The notes under the pieces are model-generated. The model had not been told where the DNA came from. It saw only the letters and a program-made list of their open reading frames with translations, and searched no databases. A program made the position numbers and the translations under genes. From Streptomyces violaceusniger Tu 4113 (GTDB lineage: Bacteria > Actinomycetota > Actinomycetes > Streptomycetales > Streptomycetaceae): a stretch of 64,000 bases of DNA. The stretch is from the NCBI RefSeq assembly GCF_000147815.2, contig NC_015957.1:7316001-7380000 (forward strand). Reading direction: 5' to 3'. Shown here one piece after another: positions 43,660 to 53,439 of this stretch (position 1 is the first letter of the stretch; each line of letters starts with the position of its first letter).

Positions 43660-46600
43660 GTGCCGGTGGAATTTTTGAGCGATGAGCAGGCCGAGGCGTA
43701 CGGGACGTTCGCCGAGGAGCCGACCCGCCCCGAGCTGGAGCGGTTCTTCTTCCTGGACGACGTCGACCGGGACCTGATCGCCCTGCGGCGGACGGAGCAT
43801 CACCGGCTCGGGTTCGCGCTCCAGATGTGCACGGTGCGCTACATCGGCCGGTTCCTCCCGGACGACCCGCTGGAGGCGCCGTGGCCGGTGGTCGAGCACC
43901 TGGCCGCGCAGCTCGGCATCGAGGACCCGTCGGTGGTGAAGCGGCGGTACACCGAGCGGCCGAAGACGGCGTACGAGCACGCGTGGGAGATCCGGGACGC
44001 CTACGAGTACCACGAGTACGACGATGCGGAGTGGTCCCGGCGGTTCCGCACCTTCCTGCACGGGCGGGCGTGGACGCACGCCGAGGGCCCGAAGGCGCTG
44101 TTCGACCACGCGGTGGGCTGGCTGCGCCGCAACCGGGTGCTGCTGGCGTCTCGGTGCTGGCCCGGCAGGTATCGGAGGTGCGGAAGGTCGCGGACAAGCC
44201 CACGGTCGCGGGTGCTGCCCGCCGCGCGGACCCGGCGCTGCCTGGTGATCTGGTGGCGACGCTGAAGACGCCGGAGGGCTCCAGGTTCTCCGAGCTGGAG
44301 CGGCTGCGGCGGCCGCCGACGCGGACGACGGGTACGGCGTTCGCCCGCGCGCTGGAGCGGGTGGACGAGATCGGCGCCTACCGGCTGGGGCGGCTGAGGC
44401 TGTCGCAGATCCCGCCGAACCGGATGGCCGTGCTGGCCCGGTACGCGCTGGGGTCGAAGGCGCCGCTGCCGGAGCGGGCGGCGGAGCCCAAGCGCACGGC
44501 CATGCTCACCGCGGTGATGCGACACCTGGAGGCGAAGGCGATCGACGAGGCCCTGGACCTGTTCCAAGTCCTGATAGCCACCCGCCTGCTGAACACGGCG
44601 AAGCGCAAGTCGGAGAAGGAACGGCTGTCGACGCTGCCGCAGTTGGAGAAGGCGTCGCGGGTGCTCGCGCGGGCGGCGAAGGTGCTGCTTCAGGAGCTGG
44701 AGCTGGTCGAGGAGCAGGAGGCGGCCCTGGACGTGGCCGCGCTGTGGGCGGCGGTGGAGGAGGTCGCCCCGCGCGCGGCCGTGATGACCGCGGCGGCCAC
44801 CGTGGTGACCCTGGTGCCCGAGGACGAGAACTCGGCCGAGGTCGCCATGCGGGCCGCGCTCGCCAACCGGTACGCCACGGTGCGCCCGTTCCTCGCGTTG
44901 CTGGGCGAGTCGAAGGCGCTGGACGCGGCGAGCGCCGGGAAGCGGGTCCTGGCCGGGGTGCGCGGCCTTCCGGCGCTGGCGCGGCGGAAGGTGGGCGTCA
45001 AGCCGCTGCTGCCGCGCGAGGTGGACGACAAGCTCGTGCCGCCCGCGTGGCGCAAGGCGGTGTACGCCAACCCCGACCTGCCGCAGGGCGCGGTGGACCG
45101 GGACGCGTACGTGGTGTGCGTGCTGGAGCAGCTGCACCGGGCCCTGAACAACCGCGACGTCTTCGCCTCACCCTCGCACCGCTGGTCCAACCCGCGCGCC
45201 CGCCTCCTGGACGGGCCCGACTGGGACGCGGTCGAGGAAGACGTCCTGGCGGCCCTGAGCCTGGACATGCCCGTCACCGAGCACCTGGCGGAGCTGGTGC
45301 GCGGCCTGGACGCCGGATGGAAGCAGCTCGCCGAACGCCTGGAGGAAGCAGGGCCGGCGGCGAAGGTCTCCATCGAAGTGCAGGACGACGGGCGGGTGAA
45401 GCTGAACGTCGACAAGCTCGGCGCACTCGGCGAACCGAAATCCCTGACCTGGCTGCGCCAGCGGGTCGAGAAGATGCTCCCGAAGATCGACCTGCCGGAC
45501 CTTTTGTTCGAGGTGAACGCCTGGACCGGGTTCCTCGACGCGTTCGTCCACCTCGGCGACGGCACCACCCGGATGAAATACCTGCCCACCTCGGTGGTCG
45601 CGCTGCTGGTGTCCGAGGCGTGCAACATCGGCCTGACTCCGGTGGTCAACCCCGGCTACGAGGCCCTGACCCGGGCCCGGCTCGTGCACGTCGACCAGTA
45701 CTACCTGCGCGCCGACACCATCGCCGCCGCGAACGCGCGGCTCATCGCCGCCCAGGCCGACATCCCGATCGTGCAGTTCTGGGGTGACGGACTGCTCGCC
45801 TCCGTGGACGGGCTGCGCTTCCAGGTGCCGGTGCGCACCATCAACGCCGCCCCGTCGCCGAAGTACTTCGGGTTCAAGCGCGGCATCACCTGGCTCAACG
45901 CCGTCAACGACCAGGTCGCGGGCATCGGGCAGATGGTCGTCCCCGGCACCCCGCGCGACTCCCTGCACATCCTGGACGCCCTGCTGAACCTCGACGGCGG
46001 CGTGAAGCCGGAGATGGTGGCGACCGACAACGCCTCGTACTCCGACATGGTGTTCGGCCCGTTCAAGATCCTCGGCTACAACTTCAGCCCCCGGTTCCGC
46101 GACCTGGACGACCAGCGGTTCTGGCGGGCCACCATGCCCGGCATCGAGACCGGCACCTACGGCGTGGTGGAGGACCTGGCCCGCAACCGCGTGAACCTGA
46201 ACAAGGTGATCACGCACTGGCCGGACATGCTGAAGGTCGCCGGTTCCCTGGTCACCAACCAGGTCCGCGCCTACGACCTGCTGCGCATGTTCGGTCGCGA
46301 CGGCCGCCCGACCCCGCTCGGGGCGGCGTTCGCCGAGTACGGGCGGATCGCCAAGACCGAGCACCTGCTGCGCGTCGTCGACCCGGTCGACGACACCTAC
46401 CGCCGTCAGATGAACCGGCAGCTCACCGTGCAGGAGTCCCGCCACAAACTGGCCCGCGACGTGTGCCACGGCAAGCGCGGCACCATCCACCAGGCGTACC
46501 GCGACGGCATGGAGGACCAGCTCGGCGCGCTCGGCCTGGTCCTCAACGCCATCGTGCTCTGGACGACGAAGTACATCGACACCGCCGTCGCCCAGCTCCA

Positions 46601-46787
46601 CGCCGAGGGCCACGAGATCCGTGATGAGGACATCGCCCGCCTGTCCCCGCTCAAGCACCGCAACCTGAACCTGCTCGGCCGCTACAGCTTCACGGCCTCC
46701 ACTCCGGCCGCCGGCGCCCTGCGCCCGCTGCGCGACCCTGACGCGCCGGAGCTGGACGAGGACGACGACGGGGGCGGGTCGGATTAG
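43660..46787 (+). pseudogene. Tn3-family transposase TnpA, single frameshift
   Basis: About 1040 residues in two frames. The N-terminal part from GTG 43660 (MPVEFLSDEQAEAYGTFAEE; DLIALRRTEHHRLGFALQMC TVRYIGRFL) is the DUF4158 region. Near 44147, after WLRRNRVLLA, the frame moves and VSVLARQVSEVRKVADKPTV continues without break. The DDE core is intact: VQFWGDGLLASVDGLRF, VATDNASYSDMVFGPFKILG, and Glu in QLTVQESRHKLARDVCHGKR GTIHQAY. One missing or extra base inactivates it. Upstream lies a Tn3-like terminal repeat. Confidence 0.88.
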
Positions 46788-46949
46788 TCGTGGCCAACCA
46801 GGGCGGTGATGAGCTTGCGAGCCCTGACCTTGGGCAGCCGCTTCGCGGCCGTCGCGTACCGCTGCCGGGGAGCGCGGAGCGATGCCGCTGCCCTTGGTCA
46901 CCTTGTCGAACCGGGCACCAAACCACGTCGCACCGGGTAAATCACAGGC

Positions 46950-47657
46950 TCAGGAGATGAGGAACTGCTGGAACTGGCTGGCGAACTCCCTCGGGTCCTT
47001 GCTCAGTGAAGCCTTGACCATTTCGGTGAACTCATCGACAACGACCTCGAACACCTCGGCCTCGACGCCATCGAGAGCGGCTCGCGCGACGTCCGCCGCG
47101 GTCATCTTCGGTACATCGAGGCCCTTGGTCATGTCGGTGTCGGCAGCCCCGAGGTGCACCGAGGTGAGACGGGTTCCCTGTCCGGCCAGTTCCTGGCGCA
47201 GCGCGTTGCCCATGCTCCACACGGCGGCCTTGGAGACTGCGTACGCGCTGGCCCCGGGGAAGACGAACCATGACGCGGACGAGGCGATGTTGAGGATCGC
47301 GCCTCCACCGTTGTCAGCCAGGACCGGCGCGAAGGACCGGATCAAGGACAAGGTGCCCCAGAAGTTCACGTCCATCGTGGCGCGGACGCTGTCGAGATCG
47401 CCGAGCAGGGTTCCACCCCCGATGCCGGCATTGTTGACCAGCAGGTCAACGTCACGAGCCTCGTGGGTGACGACTGCGACGGAATCGGGATCGGTGATGT
47501 CGAGGGCGAGAACCTCCACGCCGTCGAGATCGATGGACTCGGGCCGGCGGGCAGTTGCGTAGACCTTCGCGCCCCGCTCGGCGAGCTGGGCTGCGAGGTG
47601 GCGGCCGATGCCGCGGTTGGCTCCGGTGACGAGCGCGGTCGCTCCGTTGATGTTCAT
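46950..47657 (-). CDS. SDR-family oxidoreductase
   Basis: 235 residues. TGANRGIG, DLLVNNAGIGG, Ser in NIASSASW and YAVSK define an active classical SDR, with HLGAADTDM after the active site. The C-terminus (FEVVVDEFTEMVKASLSKDP REF) is typical of the group often paired with MerR or TetR regulators. It is divergent from the MerR gene at 47719. Its promoter has MerR-type geometry, so it is probably induced by the MerR ligand. Confidence 0.88.
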   Translation of the reverse strand: MNINGATALVTGANRGIGRHLAAQLAERGAKVYATARRPESIDLDGVEVLALDITDPDSVAVVTHEARDVDLLVNNAGIGGGTLLGDLDSVRATMDVNFWGTLSLIRSFAPVLADNGGGAILNIASSASWFVFPGASAYAVSKAAVWSMGNALRQELAGQGTRLTSVHLGAADTDMTKGLDVPKMTAADVARAALDGVEAEVFEVVVDEFTEMVKASLSKDPREFASQFQQFLIS

Positions 47658-47663
47658 GCCCGT

Positions 47664-47695
47664 ACGCTAGAACCTCACGTCGGCGTGAGGTGCAA
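47664..47695 (-). promoter_or_regulatory. MerR-type promoter of the SDR gene
   Basis: On the minus strand TTGCAC (47695-47690) and TAGCGT (47669-47664) are separated by 20 bases, longer than the usual 17. The spacer contains the dyad CCTCACG-TCGG-CGTGAGG (47673-47690). MerR activators work on such overlong spacers by untwisting the DNA. The dyad also lies 29 bases before the MerR start, suiting autoregulation. Confidence 0.7.
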
Positions 47696-47718
47696 ATCGG
47701 GAACAGCCAGGAGGGGCG

Positions 47719-48141
47719 ATGCGTATCGGAAAGGTCGCCGAACGCGCGGGGGTCAGCGTCCGCGCGCTGCGCTACTACGAGGAGCAAGGGCTCGTCGTCG
47801 CCGCCCGCGGCGCCGGGGGCCAGCGGGACTACTCCGATTCGGACGTCGAGCGGGTGAAGTTCATCCAGCTCCTCTACGCGGCCGGGCTGCCCAGCAAGGC
47901 GATCCTGCACATCCTGCCGTTCCTGGACACCCTCGTCGCGACACCGGAGATGACGCAGCGGCTCACGGAGGAACGGGACCGCATCCAGGCCCGACTGCAC
48001 GATCTGACCCGGGCACGCGACCGCCTCGATGAGCTGATCAGCCTTGCCGCCCAGTACACGGAATCATCGACGGCACAGTGTCCACCGCGTGCACGCTCCC
48101 GCCCGACCGGGGCCTCCTACATCGCTACCGGATCGCCCTGA
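47719..48141 (+). CDS. MerR-family regulator
   Basis: 140 residues from ATG 47719. MRIGKVAERAGVSVRALRYY EEQGLVVAARGAGGQRDYSD is the MerR winged helix, followed by IQLLYAAGLPSKAILHILPF and the dimer coiled coil EERDRIQARLHDLTRARDRL DELI. The last 25 residues (AQCPPRARSRPTGASYIATG) are unlike the family and end 20 bases before the IS30 element, so the original C-terminus may have been replaced. The DNA-binding and dimer regions are complete. Confidence 0.83.
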   Translation: MRIGKVAERAGVSVRALRYYEEQGLVVAARGAGGQRDYSDSDVERVKFIQLLYAAGLPSKAILHILPFLDTLVATPEMTQRLTEERDRIQARLHDLTRARDRLDELISLAAQYTESSTAQCPPRARSRPTGASYIATGSP

Positions 48142-48161
48142 AAATGACGCCCCGGGCCTGT

Positions 48162-49423
48162 CTGTCGCCAAACGATGGCGAGCTCAAGCGGTCAGCGCAT
48201 CACCGCTGTTCAGGAGGTCAGCGTAGACCTCTGCCGGAGTGCGGTACCCGTGGGTCTTGCGTGGGCGATGGTTGAGCTCATGGGCGATGGCGTCCAGGTC
48301 GCCTGGCTGAACGTGCGGAGGTCCGCGCCCTTGGGCAGGTACTGCCGAAGCAGTCGGTTGGTGTTCCCGTTGGTGCCGCGCTGCCACGGGCTGCGCGGCT
48401 TGCAGAGGTAGATCGGCATCCCGGTCCCGGCGGTGATGGCCTGGTGCTCGGCCATCTCCCGGCCCCGGTCCCAGGTGAGCGTCCGCCGTAGCTGGGGCGG
48501 GATGCCGAGGAGACTCCTGGTGAGGTGCGGAGTGACCTGCTCAGCCTTGATGCCGTCCGGCAGCGCGACGATGGCCGTGTAGCGGCTGGTGCGCTCGACG
48601 AGCGTGGCGACCGCAGAGGGCCGGGTGCCCATCACGAGGTCGCCCTCCCAATGGCTGGGTACCTTGCGGTCCTCGACTTCGGCGGGGCGGGCCGTGATGG
48701 ACACCATGCCGCGGATGATCCCCCGCCCGGTGGGCCGGCGGGCGATCTTCGGTCGGCGCATGGGTCTTCCTGACCGCAGCCGCTGGGTGAGGCTGCGGTC
48801 GATCGCCTGACGCCGGCGAGGGTCGTAGAGCGAGAGGTAGATCGCTTCGTGCGAGATCTGCATGGAGGCGTCACCAGGAAACTGCCGTCGCAGCCATCCT
48901 GCGATCTGCTCGGGTGACCAGCACAGAGCCAGCTTGGTTTCCACCAGGGCGCGCAGAGCGGGCCGTTGGGCGAGCTTGACCTGCTTGGGTCGGCGCCCGC
49001 GCTCGTAGGCAGCCGCATCGGCCGAGGCGGCTCGGTAGCGGTCCCGGCCGCCGTTGCGGGCGACCTCGCGGGAGACGGTCGAAGGGGATCGGCCCAGCCG
49101 CTTGGCCAGTTGCCGGGCCGATTCCCCGGCGGCGATACCGCGGGATATCTCCTCGCGCTCGCTGCCGCTCAGATGCCGCTCTGACCGCTTCTGCGGGGTG
49201 AGGCGGACGCCGCCGCTCTGGTACAGGAAACGGCGGGCGTGCTGCATCGGTGCCCCGAGTGCCCGCCCGATCAAGCTGAACGACTGCCCCTCGCGCCAGC
49301 GTCTCCAGACCTCATCCTGCTGAGCCGGTGAAAACCCGTAGTCACGCACCTGTGCCTCCACGATCACATGATCATCCGAAGGTGGTGCGTTGATCACTTG
49401 AGGGTGCCATCGTTTGACGACAG
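48162..49423 (-). mobile_element. IS30-family element
   Basis: About 1262 bp. Terminal repeats CTGTCGCCAAACGATGGC (48162-48179) and the complement of 49406-49423 (CTGTCGTCAAACGATGGC) differ at one base. One transposase gene lies on the minus strand. No target duplication is evident. Confidence 0.82.
48184..49397 (-). pseudogene. IS30-family transposase, frameshift and catalytic Glu replaced
   Basis: From ATG 49397 the protein has the helix-turn-helix RGIAAGESARQLAKRLGRSP STVSREVARNGG, then rve-domain Asp residues in HWEGDLVMGTRPS and LTWDRGREMAEHQAI. The third catalytic residue should be Glu in [14 protein letters not shown]; here the sequence is RGTNGNTNRLLRQYLPKGAD, with Gly in place of Glu. 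Near 48310 the frame shifts and the true end (GDLDAIAHELNHRPRKTHGY; EVYADLLNSGDALTA) is read in another frame. Either defect would inactivate it. Confidence 0.83.
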
Positions 49424-49557
49424 GGAGCCGATGCGTCCAATGAACCCATGGAATCCGGGGGTTCGCGGCGGCGCGAATCCAATCAGATCCGATGGTGATT
49501 GCTGACAGGGTTTGACGACAGATAGGGTCCGATCCTCCGTACGGAAGGAGCCCCTCG

Positions 49558-50215
49558 GTGGCGAACCTGGTCTACAAGCGGGTCTCGACCGACCAGCAGT
49601 CCACCGCCCGGCAGGACCTCGTCCTGGAGGAGGCCGGGATCGAGGACCCGGTCGTCTTCGAGGAGGACCCGGGCACCTCCAGCCGCCTCCACCCTCTTCA
49701 GCGGCCGAAGTTCGGCGAGCTGCTGACGTACGCGCGGCCGGGCGACACCGTGCACATCTCCGAGATGTTCCGCCTCGTGCGCGGCAACCAGCACATCCTC
49801 GACGTGCTCGACGTCCTCCACCGCGACCGTCTCGCCCTGCGCATCCACGACGGCGCGTTCTCCGCGATGGACCTCACCGCCCGCCACCCGCGTACCGGCG
49901 AGCTGCTGTCCACCGTGAAGTTCATGGTGCAGACCCTCGCCGCCGCCGGCGAACTCCAGCGCGACCTCCAGCGGGAGCTGACCTATGACGGGCTGCGCGC
50001 CGCCGAGGCCAAGGGCGCGAAGGGCGGGCGCCGCCCCGCCGTGGCGGCCACGAAGACTGCCGACGTGCGCACCGCGTACCTGGAAGGCCGCTCGATCGCC
50101 GCCCTCGCCCGCGACCACGGCGTCAGCCGCGGTGCGATCCGTACTGCCGTCGCCGACCTCCTGCCCGAGTACACGGCCACCGACCCGGACACCCCGGCCC
50201 CGGAACTGCCGGTCG
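49558..50215 (+). pseudogene. Tn3-type serine resolvase TnpR, 3' end interrupted by IS256 copy 2
   Basis: From GTG 49558, behind AAGGAG, the protein reads MANLVYKRVSTDQQSTARQD with the catalytic Ser in YKRVSTDQQS, a dimer helix (VKFMVQTLAAAGELQRDLQR ELTYDGL), and a C-terminal helix-turn-helix (SIAALARDHGVSRGAIRTAV ADLLPEY). IS256 enters after APELPV, and downstream of the element (51620 onward) VLDIVLAEYLVRAG is in frame with it, so only the tail is lost. All functional residues lie before the insertion, so the truncated protein, which gains GACLKDRVSP from the IS end, may still work. Confidence 0.82.
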
Positions 50216-51611
50216 GAGCGTGTCTGAAAGATCGTGTAAGTCCGTGATGTGGCAGGCTGGCCGTGGCTCTGACCTGGGCCTTTGACCAGCCGGGACGGAC
50301 GGACATGAACGACAACGAGATCCTGGCCGTCGGACCGGTCGAGGACGAGCTCGTGGATGAGGTCGTCGAGCGGTTGATGGACCGCGCCGACGCCTCGGGT
50401 GCTGCCCTGCTGGGTGAAGGCGGGCTGCTGACCGAGGTGACCCGGGCCGTGCTGGAGCGGGCCCTGGACGCGGAGATGACCGACCACCTCGGATACGAGA
50501 AACACGATCCCGCGGGCCACGGCTCGGGCAACAGCCGCAACGGCACATCGCGCAAGACGGTGCTGACCGATGCGGGGGCGGTCACACTGGCCGTTCCGAG
50601 GGACCGTGACGGGTCGTTCGAACCGCAGTTGGTGCCCAAGCACGCCAGGCGGCTCGCGGGCTTCAACGAGCAGGTCCTGTCGCTGTACGCACGCGGCATG
50701 TCGGTGCGCGACATCCGCTCGCACCTGGCCGGCATGTACGGCGTCGAGGTCTCACCGGACTTGATCAGCAAGGTCACCGACGCTGTCACCGATGAGCTCG
50801 ACGCATGGCGGAACAGACCGCTGGACGCGGTCTGGCCGATCATCTACATCGACGCGCTGTGGGTGAAGATCCGCTCCGGATCCGTGGCCTCCCGGCCGGT
50901 CTACCTGGCCGTCGGGGTGGACATGGACGGCTGCAAGGACGTGCTCGGCCTGTGGGCCGGCGACGAGGGCGAAGGCGCCACGACCTGGATGACCGTGCTG
51001 TCCGAGCTCCGTAACCGCGGGGTCGAGGACGTGTGCATCGTCGCCTGCGACGGGCTGAAGGGCCTGCCCGACGCGGTCACTGCGACCTGGCCCAAAGCCA
51101 CCGTTCAGACATGCGTGATCCACTTGATCCGTGCCTCGCTGAGATTCGCCTCCAAACAGCACCACGCAAAGCTGGTCACGGAGTTGAAGGCCATCTACAC
51201 CGCCCCGACCGAGCAGGCCGCCGAGCAGGCCCTCGCCGACTTCACCGCAGGCGAGCTGGGCCAGCGGTATCCCGCGATCGTGCGGACCTGGCAGGCCGCG
51301 TGGAGCGAATTCACCCCCTACCTCGCCTTCCCGCCGGAGATAAGGAAGGTCGTCTACTCGACGAACCTGATCGAGTCGATCAACGCGCGGCTGCGGAAAG
51401 CCACCCGCAACCGCGGACACTTCCCCTCCGAGCAGGCCGCGTTGAAGGTGCTCTACCTCGCCATCCGTGAGCAGGTCACCCCCAGAGCGCGCGATGTCAA
51501 CCACGTCGCGGCACACTGGAAGAAGGCACTGAACCAGTTCTCACTCTTCTTCGAGGACCGGCTCAACCCCAAGTGAAAATCGAGGACTTACACAAAGTTC
51601 CGTACACGCCC
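50216..51611 (+). mobile_element. IS256-family element, copy 2 (intact)
   Basis: 1396 bp with the same ends as copy 1. The 8-bp duplication GCCGGTCG lies at 50208-50215 and 51612-51619. It has the same orientation as copy 1, so recombination between them would excise about 40.6 kb. Confidence 0.92.
50305..51576 (+). CDS. IS256-family (mutator-type) transposase
   Basis: 423 residues, identical to the copy at 9670 except Val for Ala in WMTVLSELRN; one synonymous change (ATC for ATT) is also seen near 51195. All three catalytic acids are present (IYIDALW, VACDGLK, NLIESINARLRK). The frame is intact and probably active. It lies inside tnpR. Confidence 0.9.
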   Translation: MNDNEILAVGPVEDELVDEVVERLMDRADASGAALLGEGGLLTEVTRAVLERALDAEMTDHLGYEKHDPAGHGSGNSRNGTSRKTVLTDAGAVTLAVPRDRDGSFEPQLVPKHARRLAGFNEQVLSLYARGMSVRDIRSHLAGMYGVEVSPDLISKVTDAVTDELDAWRNRPLDAVWPIIYIDALWVKIRSGSVASRPVYLAVGVDMDGCKDVLGLWAGDEGEGATTWMTVLSELRNRGVEDVCIVACDGLKGLPDAVTATWPKATVQTCVIHLIRASLRFASKQHHAKLVTELKAIYTAPTEQAAEQALADFTAGELGQRYPAIVRTWQAAWSEFTPYLAFPPEIRKVVYSTNLIESINARLRKATRNRGHFPSEQAALKVLYLAIREQVTPRARDVNHVAAHWKKALNQFSLFFEDRLNPK

Positions 51612-51659
51612 GCCGGTCGTCCTCGACATTGTGCTTGCCGAATACCTCGTCCGTGCAGG

Positions 51660-52325
51660 TCACGCGGCATGCTTGTATTCGTGGAGGATGCCGCCGAGGC
51701 GATCGTGTCTGCCGACGTTGAGGTGGGCTAACGTGTCCGGGTCGTCGATCGGTGGGGGCAAGGGGTGTAGCGGTCTGGCGTTGGCGATGCCTTGGTGTGG
51801 TCGGTGTCCGTTGTAGAACTGCTCGAACTCGCGCAGGGTGTGGAGGAGATGTCGCTGGTTCCAGATCAAGGTCCGGTCCAGGAGCTCGCGGCGGCAGGCC
51901 TGTATCCACCTTTCCGTGATCGAGTTCATCCTTGGCATCTGGATGCCGCTGAGGACGACTTCGATCCCTGCGTCCTTGAGGACGGCATCGAAGAGGTCGG
52001 GGAACTTCCCGTCCCGGTCTCGGATCATGAATTGTGCCCGGCAGCTGAGGTCTTCGAGGTCCATGACGAGGTTCTTCGCCGCTTGCGCTACCCAGGATGC
52101 GCTCGGATGCGCGGTGGCGCCCAGGATCCGGATCCGGCGACTGCCGTGTTCGATCACCACGAGCACGTACATCCGTACCCCCGACAGGGTGACTGTTTCT
52201 ATGAAGTCGCAGGCCAGCAGGGCATCAGCCTGGCCGCGAAGGAAGCTGGCCCAGGTACTGGAGTTCCGCTCGGGCGCTGGGTCGATGCCGGCCTCCTTCA
52301 AGATCTCCCACGGGGCACGGGTAGT
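51660..52325 (-). pseudogene. rve-domain transposase, 5'-truncated
   Basis: The homologous part starts near PWEILKEAGIDPAPERNSST WASFLRGQ, with the first Asp in LLACDFIETVTLSGVRMYVL, the second in FMIRDRDGKFPDLFDAVL and Glu in MNSITERWIQACRRELLDRT, ending LGGILHEYKHAA at 51660. It is related to the elements at 23066 and 57658 but distinct in sequence. The N-terminal helix-turn-helix region is missing; upstream sequence in this frame runs antisense-free through the VOC gene and is not part of it. Confidence 0.75.
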
Positions 52326-52414
52326 AGTGACGTCCAACGTGACGCGCGGTCGCAGCGCAGCGTGATCTCTCCAACTCATCGGAATCCCTCTTGCCCCGCG
52401 TCGTCGCCCGTCAT

Positions 52415-53407
52415 TTACTTGGCACCCGATATTTTCGCCCCGAACACGTTTCCTGGTGGTGCCAGTTCTTCTGGAACCAATCCAAACGATGCGTCGAGTC
52501 CAACCGGGACGAGAAACAGTTCCACAGAAATGCCATCGACGATTCGCAGATACACCGAACCCGATACTTCCGGAATCTCCGTCGTCCTCGTGGCCCCGGC
52601 AGATTCGGCGGCTGCGACGTGGTTGATAAATTCCGACCGATCCCGGTACCCCATCGCGACATTCATCATACCTTGATCGCTGAGGAGATAGTCCGGCGCT
52701 GGTTCCTTCGGGGTAGGCGATTCGTACTGCACCACCTCCAGCAGAACGTCGCCAGCCATGAACACGGCGCAACCGCTTTGCGCCCCCTCTAGGCCCCACA
52801 ACTTCTCGTGCTCCGGCCGATGGATTGCGTCCGGTTCGATCTCGGTGAAGCCGAAGACTTCACCAAAATAGATCCGCGCGCGGTCGAGGTCCGAGACCGA
52901 AACCGCGGCATAGGACAAGGCCGGCTGGGGACTGTACGACCCTGCCAACGCCGCCGGCAGAGACGGATCCTCTTCCATGATCTCCACGATCGTGTCCGCG
53001 CCGGGCTCGCGGAAGCAGACGCGGCGATAGCCGTTGGAATCCATCGGCTCGGTCATCGTCACGTACCCGGCTTGACTCAGGTACCGCATGGTGAGGTCGA
53101 AGTCGGGGACCACTATGCCGAACCGCGTCCAACCCAGATCTGAAGGTAGCCAGTCATCCCGCCTCGGCCGCTGAGGTGGGCTCGTGTGATGGAAAAGCTC
53201 GATCTGCCCACCGAACTCTTGGCGCCCGACAAGCCACCACAGCATGACGTGTGCGTCGTCACCCGTTGGCAGTTCCTGTAGACGCGACACGTGTGCCCCC
53301 CATCGCGGTCGGCCACCCGCATTCAAAAATCCCAGGACTTCGACAAACGCCCTGATGCTGCGGGGCATGTCGGATGTGCACAGTGCGACCTGAACAAGTT
53401 TCGTCAC
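52415..53407 (-). CDS. VOC-family protein, two domains (glyoxalase/dioxygenase-like)
   Basis: 330 residues from GTG 53407, with AGGAG 8 bases upstream; the open frame extends further but would overlap the permease. Domain 1 begins VTKLVQVALCTSDMPRSIRA FVEVLGFLNAGG and ends YRRVCFREPGADTIVEIME; domain 2 begins SYAAVSVSDLDRARIYFGEV FGFTEIE and ends DGISVELFLVPV. Paired beta-alpha-beta-beta-beta units with end-strand Glu (VEIME, VELFL) are typical metal sites. It could be a lyase, dioxygenase or binding protein. It follows the permease by 32 bases, likely in one transcript. Its G+C is visibly lower than its neighbours. Confidence 0.82.
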   Translation of the reverse strand: MTKLVQVALCTSDMPRSIRAFVEVLGFLNAGGRPRWGAHVSRLQELPTGDDAHVMLWWLVGRQEFGGQIELFHHTSPPQRPRRDDWLPSDLGWTRFGIVVPDFDLTMRYLSQAGYVTMTEPMDSNGYRRVCFREPGADTIVEIMEEDPSLPAALAGSYSPQPALSYAAVSVSDLDRARIYFGEVFGFTEIEPDAIHRPEHEKLWGLEGAQSGCAVFMAGDVLLEVVQYESPTPKEPAPDYLLSDQGMMNVAMGYRDRSEFINHVAAAESAGATRTTEIPEVSGSVYLRIVDGISVELFLVPVGLDASFGLVPEELAPPGNVFGAKISGAK

Positions 53408-53439
53408 TCTTCGACTCCTGTGTTCATTGCGATTTAAAC

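Noticed and set aside
43827..44140. N-terminal 100 codons of the 986-codon Tn3 frame
   Set aside because: The sequence is out-of-frame shadow text; the real TnpA N-terminus is in the frame starting at 43660, and the two join by a frameshift near 44147.
52330..52799. N-terminal 155 codons of the minus-strand frame ending at 51660
   Set aside because: They run through the VOC gene in another frame and show no transposase homology.
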